Source of the DNA: Alteribacillus sp. YIM 98480
Lineage (GTDB): Bacteria; Bacillota; Bacilli; Bacillales; Marinococcaceae
Assembly: GCF_009765375.1 (NCBI RefSeq)
Contig: NZ_VTOK01000009.1
Coordinates: forward strand, 192,793 to 231,837
Direction: 5' to 3'
DNA length: 39,045 nt
Shown piece by piece: positions 1 through 7,950 of this stretch. Every line of letters starts with the position of its first letter. The stretch's first letter is position 1. Under the pieces are notes generated by a model, which saw only the letters and a program-made list of their open reading frames with translations, ran no database searches and was not told the DNA's origin. The position numbers and the translations under genes were made by a program.

Positions 1-176
1 CACATCGTGTGGAAGTACGTCCTGTGACAACGCTGAACTGGCTTGCACAGGAGGTGTTGACTTTTGCGTTGCGACAGGACGTCGCGGTTTTAGCAAAAGT
101 TCCTCTTAATCGTGTGCGCCTGAGCGGCTAGGCGTTGAAGCTAGACATCAAAAACGCCAAATATTTATCATTTCTT
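1..176. repeat. Long structured intergenic repeat, partial copy (family B)
   Basis: This stretch matches 30154-30320 with only about five differences over 168 bases, so it is the right-hand part of the same repeat, cut by the window edge. It contains the hairpin core GCGACAGGACGTCGC (71-85), flanked by complementary arms (ACTTTTGC on the left, GCAAAAGT on the right). It ends in the family's right-end motif GCTAGACAT. No convincing coding sequence is visible. A spacer (about 152-190) joins it to the next repeat unit. Confidence 0.85.
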
Positions 177-183
177 ATCTTTT

Positions 184-312
184 AAGAAAAGCGCAAGCGC
201 CTTGCTCACGAGCGACAAGTCCTGGAGGGGCGGCATATGGAAAGCTGATCTTTGCTTTCCATTGACAAACCGAAGGAATCTCGAGCGAGCAGGCGCTTGC
301 GCTAGACATGTA
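184..312. repeat. Short intergenic repeat with inverted ends (family A)
   Basis: The unit begins with AGCGCAAGCGCC (190-201) and ends with its perfect complement GGCGCTTGCGCT (292-303). An internal hairpin lies at 239-260 (GGAAAGC/GCTTTCC). A closely related copy lies at 26969-27137. The unit is followed by a spacer at 318-362 that nearly repeats the one at 152-196, ending in a third truncated start (AAGCGTAAGCGCT). The region 1-362 is therefore a tandem array with a period of about 166 bases. It looks like a MITE-like or structured non-coding repeat; no transposase is present. Confidence 0.85.
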
Positions 313-405
313 AAACGCTAAATATTTATCATTTCTTACCTTTTAAGAAAAGCGTAAGCGCTCTAAAATGGAAGTTTTGGCTGCTCAAATATAAACGCAC
401 CTAAA

Positions 406-447
406 CCAAAACGTGCAAGAGGCGTTTTGCTCTCTTGCACGTTTTGG
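406..447. repeat. Perfect 15-bp inverted repeat, possible terminator
   Basis: The arms are CCAAAACGTGCAAGA (406-420) and TCTTGCACGTTTTGG (433-447), with a 12-base loop. It lies about 120 bases beyond the stop of the minus-strand ywhD gene, so it may end that transcript, but neither side has a clear run of T after the stem. The rest of 365-565 shows nothing else I recognise. Confidence 0.6.
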
Positions 448-565
448 TGTCCTAGTTATGTGTGTGTATCTCTAGTGTATTGATATTTTTATTCAAGAAC
501 AATACGTCTTCACATTGTTCAAAAATCGTTCATAATTTGTTTCATTTTCACTGCACATCTTCTTC

Positions 566-1111
566 CTATTTGTCTCCTATATTTAAAGCCTGATGCAATT
601 CCTCGTTTGAGTTTTCCCACATCTCTTCATTGAAACCTTTTAAAAAAGCGCCAAGTATCTTTTTAGAGTGATCGTCCATGTTATTAACCACGATACGGCC
701 TTTTAGGGATTTATCCATATTGTTCACATGCTCTGGCATGCTTTTATAGCCTTTACGAATTCGTTTTTCTCCTCTTTCAATGAGCATTTCACAAGCGGTA
801 ACTCCCGTATAAAAAGGCTTGCCCCCTTCTTTATGATCGACAGTAACCCAAACCATCCAATACAGCCTGCCATCTGGGACATCTTCTTTATTTTGAGAAA
901 ACTTCACCCGTTTTTCTACTTCTGAGCGAGCGTGCAAGGCTCCCATGTCTACATAAGCATCGTTATCTTCTGGGTCCACAATAATAGGCGACATATTGTC
1001 TAAAGTTAATGCCCCGACACCGTAACCTCCATGTCCGTCTGTTGAATCACCGCTTAATATGTTAAAACCGCCGCCTTTTCTTTTCTTATCGCCTTTGTCA
1101 AAAAGATCCAT
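566..1111 (-). CDS. ywhD: YwhD family protein
   Basis: The 181-residue protein has the start of the YwhD family: a short basic stretch followed by FNILSGDSTDGHGGYGVG (about residues 16-33), then an acidic segment and a conserved core containing VDMGALHARS. No membrane segment or signal peptide is visible, so it should be cytoplasmic. The function of the family is unknown to me. The start ATG is supported by AAAGGAG about nine bases upstream. It is followed on the same strand, as in B. subtilis, by the ywgA and ywfO genes lying upstream of it, which suggests joint transcription. Family assignment is from memory of the B. subtilis protein; no catalytic role should be inferred. Confidence 0.85.
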   Translation of the reverse strand: MDLFDKGDKKRKGGGFNILSGDSTDGHGGYGVGALTLDNMSPIIVDPEDNDAYVDMGALHARSEVEKRVKFSQNKEDVPDGRLYWMVWVTVDHKEGGKPFYTGVTACEMLIERGEKRIRKGYKSMPEHVNNMDKSLKGRIVVNNMDDHSKKILGAFLKGFNEEMWENSNEELHQALNIGDK

Positions 1112-1157
1112 TTGAATCGTCTCCTTTGAAAATAATCTCTAATTTTATCATACGTTT

Positions 1158-1664
1158 TTATTGCTTTCGTTTCAAAGAATCAATAAAATCCCAAGCTTCC
1201 TCAATGTCCGATTCGGAGTAATTCTGGCTTTTTTTCAGAGTAAATACTTTATTCTTCACCTCGGCTTTTGATAATTCGTCAAAGTAAAGCATAGTAGATA
1301 CTAATTCAAGAAACTTAGAACTATGGTCATTTAGTTTTTTAACCAATCCTAGTGCTTCCTCTTCGGGCCAATCCATTGGAAACTTTTCTAAAAACGTTTT
1401 TCCATCATCAGTCACTTTATAACGATATTGGTAATATCCAGACTTCTTTTCTTTTAATTCGGTCACAAAGCCAAGACTGCAAAGTTCTTCTACTCGCAAT
1501 GTTAACTCTTCTGAATATGGTCCGTACATATGAAACGTATATTTTTCTTGAAGAGGTAAATTCATTTTCTTACCTATATATACAATCTTTTGTAATTTTT
1601 TTCGTCCGACTATTACTTCAGCGTCGTTCAGCAAAGTCATAATTTTAGCATGATCCGGCAACAC
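1158..1664 (-). CDS. ywgA: YwgA family protein
   Basis: The 168-residue soluble protein resembles B. subtilis YwgA. The hallmark stretches are IVGRKKLQKIVYIGKKM near residues 18-34 and FHMYGPYSEELTLRVEELC near residues 44-62. The N-terminal part looks like a winged-helix fold. The start is GTG at 1664, chosen because AAGGAGG lies eight bases upstream. It sits 58 bases after ywfO and 46 bases before ywhD on the same strand, giving the conserved ywfO-ywgA-ywhD order. The function is not established. The family resembles DNA-binding or antitoxin-like regulators only loosely, so I make no functional claim. Confidence 0.85.
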   Translation of the reverse strand: MLPDHAKIMTLLNDAEVIVGRKKLQKIVYIGKKMNLPLQEKYTFHMYGPYSEELTLRVEELCSLGFVTELKEKKSGYYQYRYKVTDDGKTFLEKFPMDWPEEEALGLVKKLNDHSSKFLELVSTMLYFDELSKAEVKNKVFTLKKSQNYSESDIEEAWDFIDSLKRKQ

Positions 1665-1722
1665 CGCTAGTCCTCCTTCACCTGAAACAATCCCCGTTTG
1701 TGTTATGTATGTCTATTATTTA

Positions 1723-3042
1723 TTACTCTATTTCTCTTTTCCCTTCTTGGACTTGCAATATGTCTCTAATTTGCTTTTTTTCATGTTCATTTCCAGGAGT
1801 ATCGAGCCATTCTTTTGGGTAATACAACTTGTGGTCCGTTCGCTTTTTCCCGGAAATAGCCTCTACAATATCCGATTCCCGCGATAGTTCACGCAGTTTT
1901 TTATCTGGCATTAACAAATGAATCGGCATTCGTTCTTCTTCCTCTTCACCTGGCCGATAAAAATCATACGGGAGATCAGAAGAAGAATCAATAACCAAAT
2001 AATATTCAGGATCAACCCCCGTTTTTCTAAACAATTCTTGCAATTTCATCCAATCATTCATTACAAAATTCTGGTCAAATTCTACATATTTAAACAGACG
2101 GCGGTTCATAAAACGTTGACAGAGATCTCTTAAAATACGGTCTTCTTCCTGCTGCCACATTTGAAAATAATATAATATAACTGCTTCATCGAGCTGGAGA
2201 TATTCTTCTAAGGGGAGTTCTCCTTTAAAAAAGCCTTGAAAATGATAAGGGTGTTGTTTAAATGAATACCCGCTTTCTTGGAGAGCTTTCACCCGTTGGA
2301 GAATCTTGCTTAATATAACTTCTGCACTTCGAGTAACAGGGTGAAAATATACTTGCCAATACATTTGATAACGGCTCATAATATAATCTTCGACGGCATG
2401 CATACCAGTATTTTTAATAACTACCTGGTCTTCTGTCGGCCGCATGACCCGTAAAATTCGTTCCATATCAAAGTGACCGTAGCTGACCCCTGTATAAAAT
2501 GCATCACGCTGTAAATAATCCATTCTATCTGCATCTATTTGACTTGATATCATGCTTATTACAAGCTTATTAGGATATGTTTTCTCAATAACATCCGCAA
2601 CCTTTTGAGGAAAATCCTCTCCCATTCGGCGAAGGACTTGATTGACTTCCGTGTCCCCTGCAATGATTTTTCTCGTCCACCATTCATGATCAGTTTGAAA
2701 CACTTTTTCAAATGAATGAGAAAAAGGACCATGCCCAATATCATGTAATAGTGCTGCACTTAAACAGAGCAAGCGTTCATTTTCTTGCCAATGCGGTTTG
2801 CCTTCAAAGACTTCAATAATCCGCCGCATGATTTCATATACGCCTAGTGAATGGTTAAATCGAGTGTGCTCAGCTCCATGAAAGGTTAAGAAAGTAGTGC
2901 CAAGCTGACGGATACGACGAAGACGCTGAAATTCTTTTGTTCCGATTAAGTCCCATATAAGCTCATCACGAACATGAATATAACGATGTACCGGATCTTT
3001 AAATACTTTTTCCTCCTGCAGCTTGCGATTGCCTGTTTTCAT
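1723..3042 (-). CDS. ywfO: HD-domain phosphohydrolase YwfO
   Basis: This 439-residue protein carries a complete HD metal-binding set: the first histidine in GAEHTRFNHSLG (about residues 56-67), the HD pair in ALLHDIGHGPFSH (about 97-109) and the distal aspartate in QIDADRMDYLQRDAFYTG (about 168-185). These are typical of dGTPase/SAMHD1-like enzymes, which remove triphosphate from deoxynucleotides; the related E. faecalis protein EF1143 has dNTPase activity. Length matches B. subtilis YwfO (about 433). It is cytoplasmic and is the first gene of the ywfO-ywgA-ywhD group. The ATG at 3042 has AGGGAG upstream. Substrate preference cannot be read from the sequence. Confidence 0.9.
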   Translation of the reverse strand: MKTGNRKLQEEKVFKDPVHRYIHVRDELIWDLIGTKEFQRLRRIRQLGTTFLTFHGAEHTRFNHSLGVYEIMRRIIEVFEGKPHWQENERLLCLSAALLHDIGHGPFSHSFEKVFQTDHEWWTRKIIAGDTEVNQVLRRMGEDFPQKVADVIEKTYPNKLVISMISSQIDADRMDYLQRDAFYTGVSYGHFDMERILRVMRPTEDQVVIKNTGMHAVEDYIMSRYQMYWQVYFHPVTRSAEVILSKILQRVKALQESGYSFKQHPYHFQGFFKGELPLEEYLQLDEAVILYYFQMWQQEEDRILRDLCQRFMNRRLFKYVEFDQNFVMNDWMKLQELFRKTGVDPEYYLVIDSSSDLPYDFYRPGEEEEERMPIHLLMPDKKLRELSRESDIVEAISGKKRTDHKLYYPKEWLDTPGNEHEKKQIRDILQVQEGKREIE

Positions 3043-3137
3043 GCCAGCTTACGCTCCCTTTTGTCGTCCTCTTTCGATTTCATCGATTCGCTCTCTCCAT
3101 TATACCAATCCTTTTGATTATTAATCAAAACGATTTT

Positions 3138-3236
3138 AGAAAAACTTGGCCAGCGCCAAGCCTTTAGGCGAAGGTGATTGTCCTCAACATTTTGAGGACG
3201 TCGAGGATTCATCCACGCTAAAATTTTATACTTTCC
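3138..3236. repeat. Hairpin intergenic repeat, copy 1 (family C)
   Basis: The unit begins AGAAAAACTTGGC and contains the hairpin CTTGGC-cagc-GCCAAG (3145-3160). Its tail CGAGGATTCATCCACGCT closely matches a copy near 4774-4890. Related units lie at 5292, 16072, 17183 and 38468, all between genes. It lies between the 5' end of ywfO and the terminator of the symporter gene. Confidence 0.7.
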
Positions 3237-3243
3237 TCAGTGT

Positions 3244-3279
3244 GAAAAAAATCCCGAAGCCGTTTATCAGCTTCGGGAC
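3244..3279 (-). terminator. Intrinsic terminator of the symporter gene
   Basis: Read on the minus strand, a stem TCCCGAAGC/GCTTCGGGA closes over a seven-base loop and is followed by a run of seven T. It lies directly after the stop of the minus-strand symporter gene. Confidence 0.9.
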
Positions 3280-3285
3280 ATGACA

Positions 3286-4518
3286 TTATGTTGTTTCGGC
3301 TGCTTCTTTTTTCTTCTGTTCCGAACGATCAACAATATAGGCACAGGTGGCATCACCCGTAATATTTAAAGCGGTTCTAAGCATATCCAGCAACCGGTCC
3401 ACACCGAGAATTAATGCGATCCCTTCAACGGGAAGTCCGACTTGCTGCAATACCATAGAAAGCATGATTAACCCAACTCCAGGTACACCTGCTGTACCAA
3501 TACTTGCAAGAGTTGCTGTTAAGACAACCATAACCAGTTGTGAAAAAGCAAGATCCATGCCATAGACTTGAGCGATGAATACTGTCGCGACAGCCTGCAT
3601 AATAGCCGTACCGTCCATATTTATCGTGGCTCCAAGCGGCTGCACAAAACTGCTGACTGATTTACTTATACCAAGCCGTTCTTGAGCAGTTCTCATAGAA
3701 ATAGGAAGCGTTCCGCTTGAACTTGACGTACTGAATGCTACGGTCATAGCCGGGAAGAAATTTTTATAAAAGTGTATAGGACTTACTTTTCCTAAGCCTT
3801 TTAGTGCAATACTGTACGTGATGAGAGCATGCAATAAAAGTGCGAGAATAATGGTGATCATGTACATCAGCATTTGTTGAAGACCTTCTACCCCAGCATC
3901 TCCAATGGCCGAAGCAATTAAGGCAAATGCCCCGTACGGAGCAGTATACATGACTATATTGACAAGAAACATCATTACTTCATTTCCCTGTTCAAGAAGT
4001 TTATAGAGGCCTGCTGTTTTATCACCGAGTTTAGCAAGAGCGATACCAAAGAAGATCGCTATTGCAATAATTTGCAGCATTTCAGCATCCGCCATAGCGC
4101 TGACTGGGTTATCTGGTATGATGTTTAGAAGCGTGTCCATAATAGGCGGTGCTTCCTCTGCTTCATAGTTTGCGCTGTCTGTATTAAATGCCCCTTCTTG
4201 GCCCGGCTGAATCAAATAAGCAAGACCAAGTCCAATCACAAGGGCAATAGTTGTAGTAATCAAATAAAACCCAATTGTTTTACCGCCGATTCTTCCAAGC
4301 TGCACAGGATCTTTTAAACTGGCCGTTCCAAGTGCTATAGAAATAAAAACGATAGGTACAACAAGCATCGTTATAAGATTGAGAAAAATTTGACCTATAG
4401 GATTTAGAAAATACGTATCAAGTGCACCAAAGACATTATCTGGTACAAAATTTAAAATAAGACCTACAATTACCCCTAATACAAGGGCTATAAGTATTTT
4501 TTGCGTTAAGTTTTGCAT
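3286..4518 (-). CDS. Dicarboxylate/amino acid:cation symporter
   Basis: The 410-residue protein is a member of the DAACS family (GltP/GltT/DctP type), which imports glutamate, aspartate or C4-dicarboxylates with protons or sodium. The serine-rich re-entrant loop motif FSTSSSSGTLPISM lies near residues 267-280, and NMDGTAIMQ, a cation and substrate site motif, lies near residue 304. About eight hydrophobic segments plus two re-entrant loops are visible and the length is normal for the family. The ATG at 4518 has GAGGAG upstream. It is flanked by a repeat-containing gap on its 5' side and its own terminator, so it is probably a single-gene unit. Substrate and coupling ion cannot be decided from sequence alone. 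Confidence 0.92.
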   Translation of the reverse strand: MQNLTQKILIALVLGVIVGLILNFVPDNVFGALDTYFLNPIGQIFLNLITMLVVPIVFISIALGTASLKDPVQLGRIGGKTIGFYLITTTIALVIGLGLAYLIQPGQEGAFNTDSANYEAEEAPPIMDTLLNIIPDNPVSAMADAEMLQIIAIAIFFGIALAKLGDKTAGLYKLLEQGNEVMMFLVNIVMYTAPYGAFALIASAIGDAGVEGLQQMLMYMITIILALLLHALITYSIALKGLGKVSPIHFYKNFFPAMTVAFSTSSSSGTLPISMRTAQERLGISKSVSSFVQPLGATINMDGTAIMQAVATVFIAQVYGMDLAFSQLVMVVLTATLASIGTAGVPGVGLIMLSMVLQQVGLPVEGIALILGVDRLLDMLRTALNITGDATCAYIVDRSEQKKKEAAETT

Positions 4519-4773
4519 GAATGGCTGCTCCTCTCTGATGTGATCTCAACTGTAATGAAAAAGCTTCTCTCCTTTTAAGATAACTTGCCTTATTTCCAAG
4601 AAAACAAAACCTATGGCAACGCGGCATAAGTCCGCCCTATACGGTGGATAAGTTTTTTACTTTAACAGCCCATAAATTCTATAATCGAACGTCTTCATTC
4701 ATTAGTTTCCCTCTATGTTTATTTATATAAACCGATAATTTTCTAAATTTTTTAACAGGTTTATTTTTTTATA

Positions 4774-4890
4774 AAGAAACTCGGCTAGCGCCAAGCCTTT
4801 AGATGCAGGCGATTGCTTAGTTGCACTTATACTGATTTCTTCAAAATTTTAACGATGTCGATGATTCATCCATGCTATATTTTATATCTT
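4774..4890. repeat. Hairpin intergenic repeat, copy 2 (family C)
   Basis: The copy starts AGAAACTCGGCTAGCGCCAA and keeps the AAGCCTTTAG and GATTCATCCATGCT stretches seen in copy 1. It occupies part of the 447-base gap between the symporter and the DUF1450 gene. The rest of 4519-4965 is AT-rich and shows no gene I can support. Confidence 0.7.
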
Positions 4891-4965
4891 CATATCAGTT
4901 GCAAGCAAAAACCGTTCAGTATTTGAACAAATTTCAAACCGTATATAAAACTTCTCACACAATTA

Positions 4966-5190
4966 TTAACGTTTTAATCTTCGTTCCACTTTATTCATTA
5001 ACTGATCTTCGTCGAATGCTGCGAGCGGGCGATTATTCACAAATACAAACACTTTTTTTCGCCCAGGGCCGCAATATGACTGACAGCCAATATCAACAGC
5101 AGCGTCAGGATCCATATTCTTTAACTTGGGAAGCAGTGTTTTTAGATTGGTAGCCTGGCAATCATCACACACACGAAATTCATTAACCAT
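4966..5190 (-). CDS. DUF1450 family small protein
   Basis: This 74-residue cytoplasmic protein has the DUF1450 (YuzB-like) pattern: an N-terminal CxxC (CDDC, about residues 8-11), a second cysteine pair in [13 protein letters not shown] (about 34-46), then a strand pattern ending in [19 protein letters not shown]. The cysteines and the thioredoxin/ferredoxin-like layout hint at metal or iron-sulphur binding, but the function is not known. It stands alone on the minus strand, upstream of the divergent lipL gene. The start ATG at 5190 has a purine-rich AGAAACTGGAAAGGG stretch upstream. Confidence 0.8.
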   Translation of the reverse strand: MVNEFRVCDDCQATNLKTLLPKLKNMDPDAAVDIGCQSYCGPGRKKVFVFVNNRPLAAFDEDQLMNKVERRLKR

Positions 5191-5291
5191 GATTTGCGCC
5201 GTCCCTTTCCAGTTTCTTCTATTTCTTAACGAGTAGAAAGCTGCTTTTAAAGCATTTTACAGTATAACACATGAACAAACGAACGCAACAT

Positions 5292-5350
5292 TAGAAAAAC
5301 TTGATTTGCCGCCAAATCAAATCGTGGAAGTTGTAAATTTTTCTTATTTT
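5292..5350. repeat. Hairpin intergenic repeat, copy 3 (family C, short)
   Basis: The copy starts TTAGAAAAACTTGATTTG and has the inverted repeat TTGATTTG-ccgc-CAAATCAA. The stem sequence differs from copies 1 and 2 but is kept complementary, which suggests selection for the hairpin. It lies in the divergent gap between the DUF1450 gene and lipL. The rest of 5191-5500 shows no supported gene. Confidence 0.55.
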
Positions 5351-5500
5351 TTACTTGAATTAATTTCATAAGTGCTATGTTGATTATCAAAGACGAACGA
5401 TAACAATAGCATTTTATTAATGTTCGTTTATAACGATATAGAAATGAATGATGAAATTCATTCACTTAGCAACGTTAAACTACAACACTAAGGCAATTAT

Positions 5501-5529
5501 TTTTCCCTTGTTTGGTTTCGTGCTATAAT
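5501..5529 (+). promoter_or_regulatory. Probable lipL promoter (extended -10)
   Basis: An extended -10 element TGCTATAAT lies at 5521-5529, and a weak -35 (TTTTCC, 5501-5506) lies 17 bases further upstream. A start site near 5536 would leave almost no leader for the ATG at 5546 but a normal one for the ATG at 5579. Confidence 0.6.
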
Positions 5530-5578
5530 CATAAAAGCTTTTAAGATGGAATTTTATAAAAAGATCGGGGAAATGAAG

Positions 5579-6424
5579 ATGAATGTAAAAGACATGCTGG
5601 CAAACCAAACATGGAGATGGCTGGATCAATCAAGTTCAGGCCTGCATTTCAATCCGCTCCAATCCTTTGCACTTGATGATACACTATGTACAAGTGTTGG
5701 AGAAGGCTCTTCTGTCCCAGTCATGCGTGCTTGGGTACATTCTCCAACTGCAGTACTAGGTATTCAAGACAGTCGTCTTCCTTATGTCCAGGATGGTATA
5801 CAATACTTAAAAGACAATGGCTATCAAGTTATTGTTCGAAATTCAGGAGGATTAGCGGTCCTTCTGGACAAAGGTATTTTTAACCTCTCATTCATTTTCA
5901 AGGAGAATAAAACATTTTCAATAAACGATGGCTACAACTTTATGTGGAACATCATCAAAATAATTTTTGATGATGCACCTGGCTTAATAGATGCTTACGA
6001 AATAAAGGGCTCGTATTGTCCGGGAAGTTATGACTTAAGTATAAACGGAAAAAAATTCGCCGGTATCTCGCAGCGCCGTATTCGCGGAGGAGCAGCTGTG
6101 CAGGTTTACCTGGCAGTTTCAGAAAGCGGCGCAGCCCGAGCTGAACTGCTTAAATACTTTTACGAAAGAGCTGCCCGCGGTGAACCTGCCCGGTTTGAAT
6201 GGCCTCGGATACAGCCGAGTGTTATGGCGTCGTTGACAGAGCTTTACGATCAATCCTTTAGCATAAACGATATTCTCTATCGTCTCCTTACTTCAGTAAA
6301 AGAAGAAGGTGCCCTCATTCAACCGTCTTCGCTTACAAATGAAGAGCTCCACCGCTTCGATTATCTTTACCAGCGAGTGGTCGAGCGAAACAACAAAGCT
6401 TTACAAGCAGAACTAAAATCTTAA
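5579..6424 (+). CDS. lipL: Octanoyl-[GcvH]:protein N-octanoyltransferase LipL
   Basis: LipL moves octanoyl groups from GcvH to the E2 subunits of 2-oxo acid dehydrogenases in Bacillus lipoate synthesis. The protein has the lipoate/biotin ligase fold with the RNSGGLAVLLDKGIFNLSF block and the active-site stretch GSYCPGSYDLSINGKKFAG. I place the start at 5579 rather than 5546: GGGGA (5567-5571) sits seven bases before this ATG, the promoter at 5521-5529 fits it, and the catalytic cysteine then becomes residue 147, the position I recall for the B. subtilis enzyme. Length is 281 residues. It is a single-gene unit ending at the terminator at 6462-6492 and originally faced pta directly. Confidence 0.92.
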   Translation: MNVKDMLANQTWRWLDQSSSGLHFNPLQSFALDDTLCTSVGEGSSVPVMRAWVHSPTAVLGIQDSRLPYVQDGIQYLKDNGYQVIVRNSGGLAVLLDKGIFNLSFIFKENKTFSINDGYNFMWNIIKIIFDDAPGLIDAYEIKGSYCPGSYDLSINGKKFAGISQRRIRGGAAVQVYLAVSESGAARAELLKYFYERAARGEPARFEWPRIQPSVMASLTELYDQSFSINDILYRLLTSVKEEGALIQPSSLTNEELHRFDYLYQRVVERNNKALQAELKS

Positions 6425-6461
6425 AATGATTTAGAAATCCTTCTTTGAAAAACCTGACAAA

Positions 6462-6492
6462 AACCGACCGGAACTGGTCCGATCGGTTTTTT
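6462..6492. terminator. Bidirectional terminator between lipL and the inserted element
   Basis: The stem AAAAACCGA-c-CGGA pairs with TCCG-ATCGGTTTTTT around the loop ACTGG. The A run on one side and T run on the other let it work in both directions. It probably once served lipL and the convergent pta gene; the TnpB element now separates it from pta. Confidence 0.85.
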
Positions 6493-6514
6493 CTAGCTGT
6501 TTTTATCGTAATTA

Positions 6515-6570
6515 GGCGATAAGACTCCCACTTCAAGGAGCGTTAGCGAGTAAATGGGAGATGAATCGCC
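6515..6570. repeat. Left-end imperfect palindrome of the TnpB element
   Basis: Two nested stems are visible: GGCGAT (6515-6520) with ATCGCC (6565-6570), and CTCCCA (6525-6530) with TGGGAG (6555-6560). The loop contains GCGTTAGCG, similar to the TTAGCATAAGCG loop of the right-end hairpin. This is the kind of subterminal structure that IS605-group TnpA proteins bind. Confidence 0.65.
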
Positions 6571-6739
6571 TTCGGACAAGATATGGCTTTAGCTATCTCT
6601 ATGGCCCGACAATCCCCCTCCGTCTCCTTGTTAAGAAGCCAAAATATTTTAAATAAAAAAGAGAATATACGTTCCCTTTTTCGTGCCATTGCCTTATAAT
6701 AAGAGTAGCTTACATTCTTCACGGGAAGAGGTGGGGGAA

Positions 6740-7858
6740 ATGGTGGTTCACAAAGCATATAAATTCCGGATCTATCCAACCAAAAAACAGGAAGTACTTA
6801 TTGCGAAAACCATTGGTTGTAGTCGTTTTGTGTTTAATCATTTTCTTGCTAAATGGAGAGACACGTATCAAGAAACAGGCAAGGGATTAACGTATAACAC
6901 CTGTTCCAAACAGTTAACACAACTCAAGAAAGAATGGATTTGGTTAAAAGAAGTGGACAGCGTTGCTATTCAATCTTCTCTTAAAAACCTTGCCGATTCC
7001 TATACACGATTCTTCAAGAAAGAGAACAAAGCACCGCGGTTTAAGTCGAAAAAGAACAGGGTGCAATCTTATACGACGAAACAAACAAACGGTAATATCG
7101 CCGTGATGGATAGCAAAATCAAATTACCGAAACTTGGATGCATTACATTTGCAAAAAGCCGTAACGTAGAAGGTCGCATTCTTCGTGCTACAGTTAGAAG
7201 GAACCCAAGCGGCAAATACTTTGTATCCATTCTGGTAGAAACAGAAGTCCATGAGCTGCCCAAAACCCATTCATCCGTTGGGATGGATGTTGGCATAAAG
7301 GACGTTGCCATTTTGTCGGATGGCACGGTGTATAAAAACCATAAATATTTTCGAACACTCGAAAAGAAATTAGCAAAAGCACAGCGGATTCTTTCAAGGC
7401 GTAAGAAAGGCTCTTCTAATTGGCACAAACAACGAATAAAAGTTGCACGACTTCACGAGAAAATCTCAAACGCACGAAATGATTACTTGCATAAAATCTC
7501 TACCGATATTGTTAAAAACCACGACATTATAGGTATAGAAGATTTGCAAGTATCAAACATGTTAAAGAATCATAAATTAGCTAAAGCGATAAGTGACGTA
7601 TCGTGGTCCCAATTCCGTACCATGCTTGAATACAAAGCAACGTGGTATGGAAAGCAGGTAGTAGCTGTTGAGAAAAATTTTCCTTCCAGTCAATTGTGTT
7701 CAAGCTGCGGGTACAAAAATAAAGACGTTAAACACCTCGCCTTACGTGAGTGGGAATGCCCTACATGTCATACCCAGCACGATAGAGATAGAAACGCAAG
7801 TATCAATCTTCGCAAGGAAGCATTGCGATTAACCGGAGGGACTTCGGGGATAGCCTAA
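6740..7858 (+). CDS. tnpB: TnpB, RNA-guided endonuclease of an IS1341-type element
   Basis: The 372-residue protein (start 6740, preceded by AGAGGTGG; an upstream in-frame ATG at 6683 has no such site) is a complete TnpB. It has the N-terminal [10 protein letters not shown] motif, RuvC-I in [10 protein letters not shown] (D183), RuvC-II in [10 protein letters not shown] (E267), the zinc ribbon CSSC...CPTC (C320, C323, C340, C343) and RuvC-III in [11 protein letters not shown] (D350). TnpB proteins cut DNA next to a TAM using an RNA made from the right end of the element, helping the element survive transposition. All catalytic residues are present, so it is likely active. It is on the plus strand, antisense to any transcript running on from pta. 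Confidence 0.93.
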   Translation: MVVHKAYKFRIYPTKKQEVLIAKTIGCSRFVFNHFLAKWRDTYQETGKGLTYNTCSKQLTQLKKEWIWLKEVDSVAIQSSLKNLADSYTRFFKKENKAPRFKSKKNRVQSYTTKQTNGNIAVMDSKIKLPKLGCITFAKSRNVEGRILRATVRRNPSGKYFVSILVETEVHELPKTHSSVGMDVGIKDVAILSDGTVYKNHKYFRTLEKKLAKAQRILSRRKKGSSNWHKQRIKVARLHEKISNARNDYLHKISTDIVKNHDIIGIEDLQVSNMLKNHKLAKAISDVSWSQFRTMLEYKATWYGKQVVAVEKNFPSSQLCSSCGYKNKDVKHLALREWECPTCHTQHDRDRNASINLRKEALRLTGGTSGIA

Positions 7859-7950
7859 TAAATTAGAAGCCGTTAGGTTTCTGTACTTAGGAATCCCCCA
7901 CCTCTTAGCATAAGCGTAGGTGGGGGTAGTTCAAGAATTAATGAGTTGAG
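7800..7950 (+). ncRNA. Predicted omega/right-end RNA of TnpB with guide
   Basis: By analogy with known TnpB systems the guide RNA scaffold overlaps the end of tnpB and the right end of the element, and the guide is the flanking DNA. The GC-rich hairpin at 7895-7926 would be the last scaffold stem. The guide would begin at 7935 with GAATTAATGAGTTGAG. The 5' limit is a guess; no transcript boundary can be seen. Confidence 0.4.

Larger units (their letters stand above)
6507..7934 (+). mobile_element. IS200/IS605-group (IS1341-type) element carrying only tnpB
   Basis: The ends are inferred. The left end follows TTTAT (6502-6506), which resembles the target/TAM motifs of this group. The right end is TTCAA (7930-7934) just after the hairpin CCCCCACCT/AGGTGGGGG (7895-7903 and 7918-7926). 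Joining the flanks gives a pta 3' end that still codes for LINS followed by TAA, which supports these borders. The element has no tnpA, no target duplication and no terminal inverted repeats, as expected for this group. Mobility would need a TnpA supplied from elsewhere. The exact left border is the least certain point. Confidence 0.7.

Noticed and set aside
4872-5465. Open frames at 4872-5153 (+) and 5247-5465 (-)
   Set aside because: The first overlaps the DUF1450 gene in antisense, the second lies in a repeat-containing gap; neither shows family features or a convincing start.
5546-5578. Longer N terminus for lipL
   Set aside because: It would leave almost no leader after the promoter and has no ribosome site, while 5579 has a good one and gives the expected cysteine number.
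7069-7428. Antisense open frames within tnpB
   Set aside because: They are shadows of a conserved coding sequence with no ribosome site of their own.
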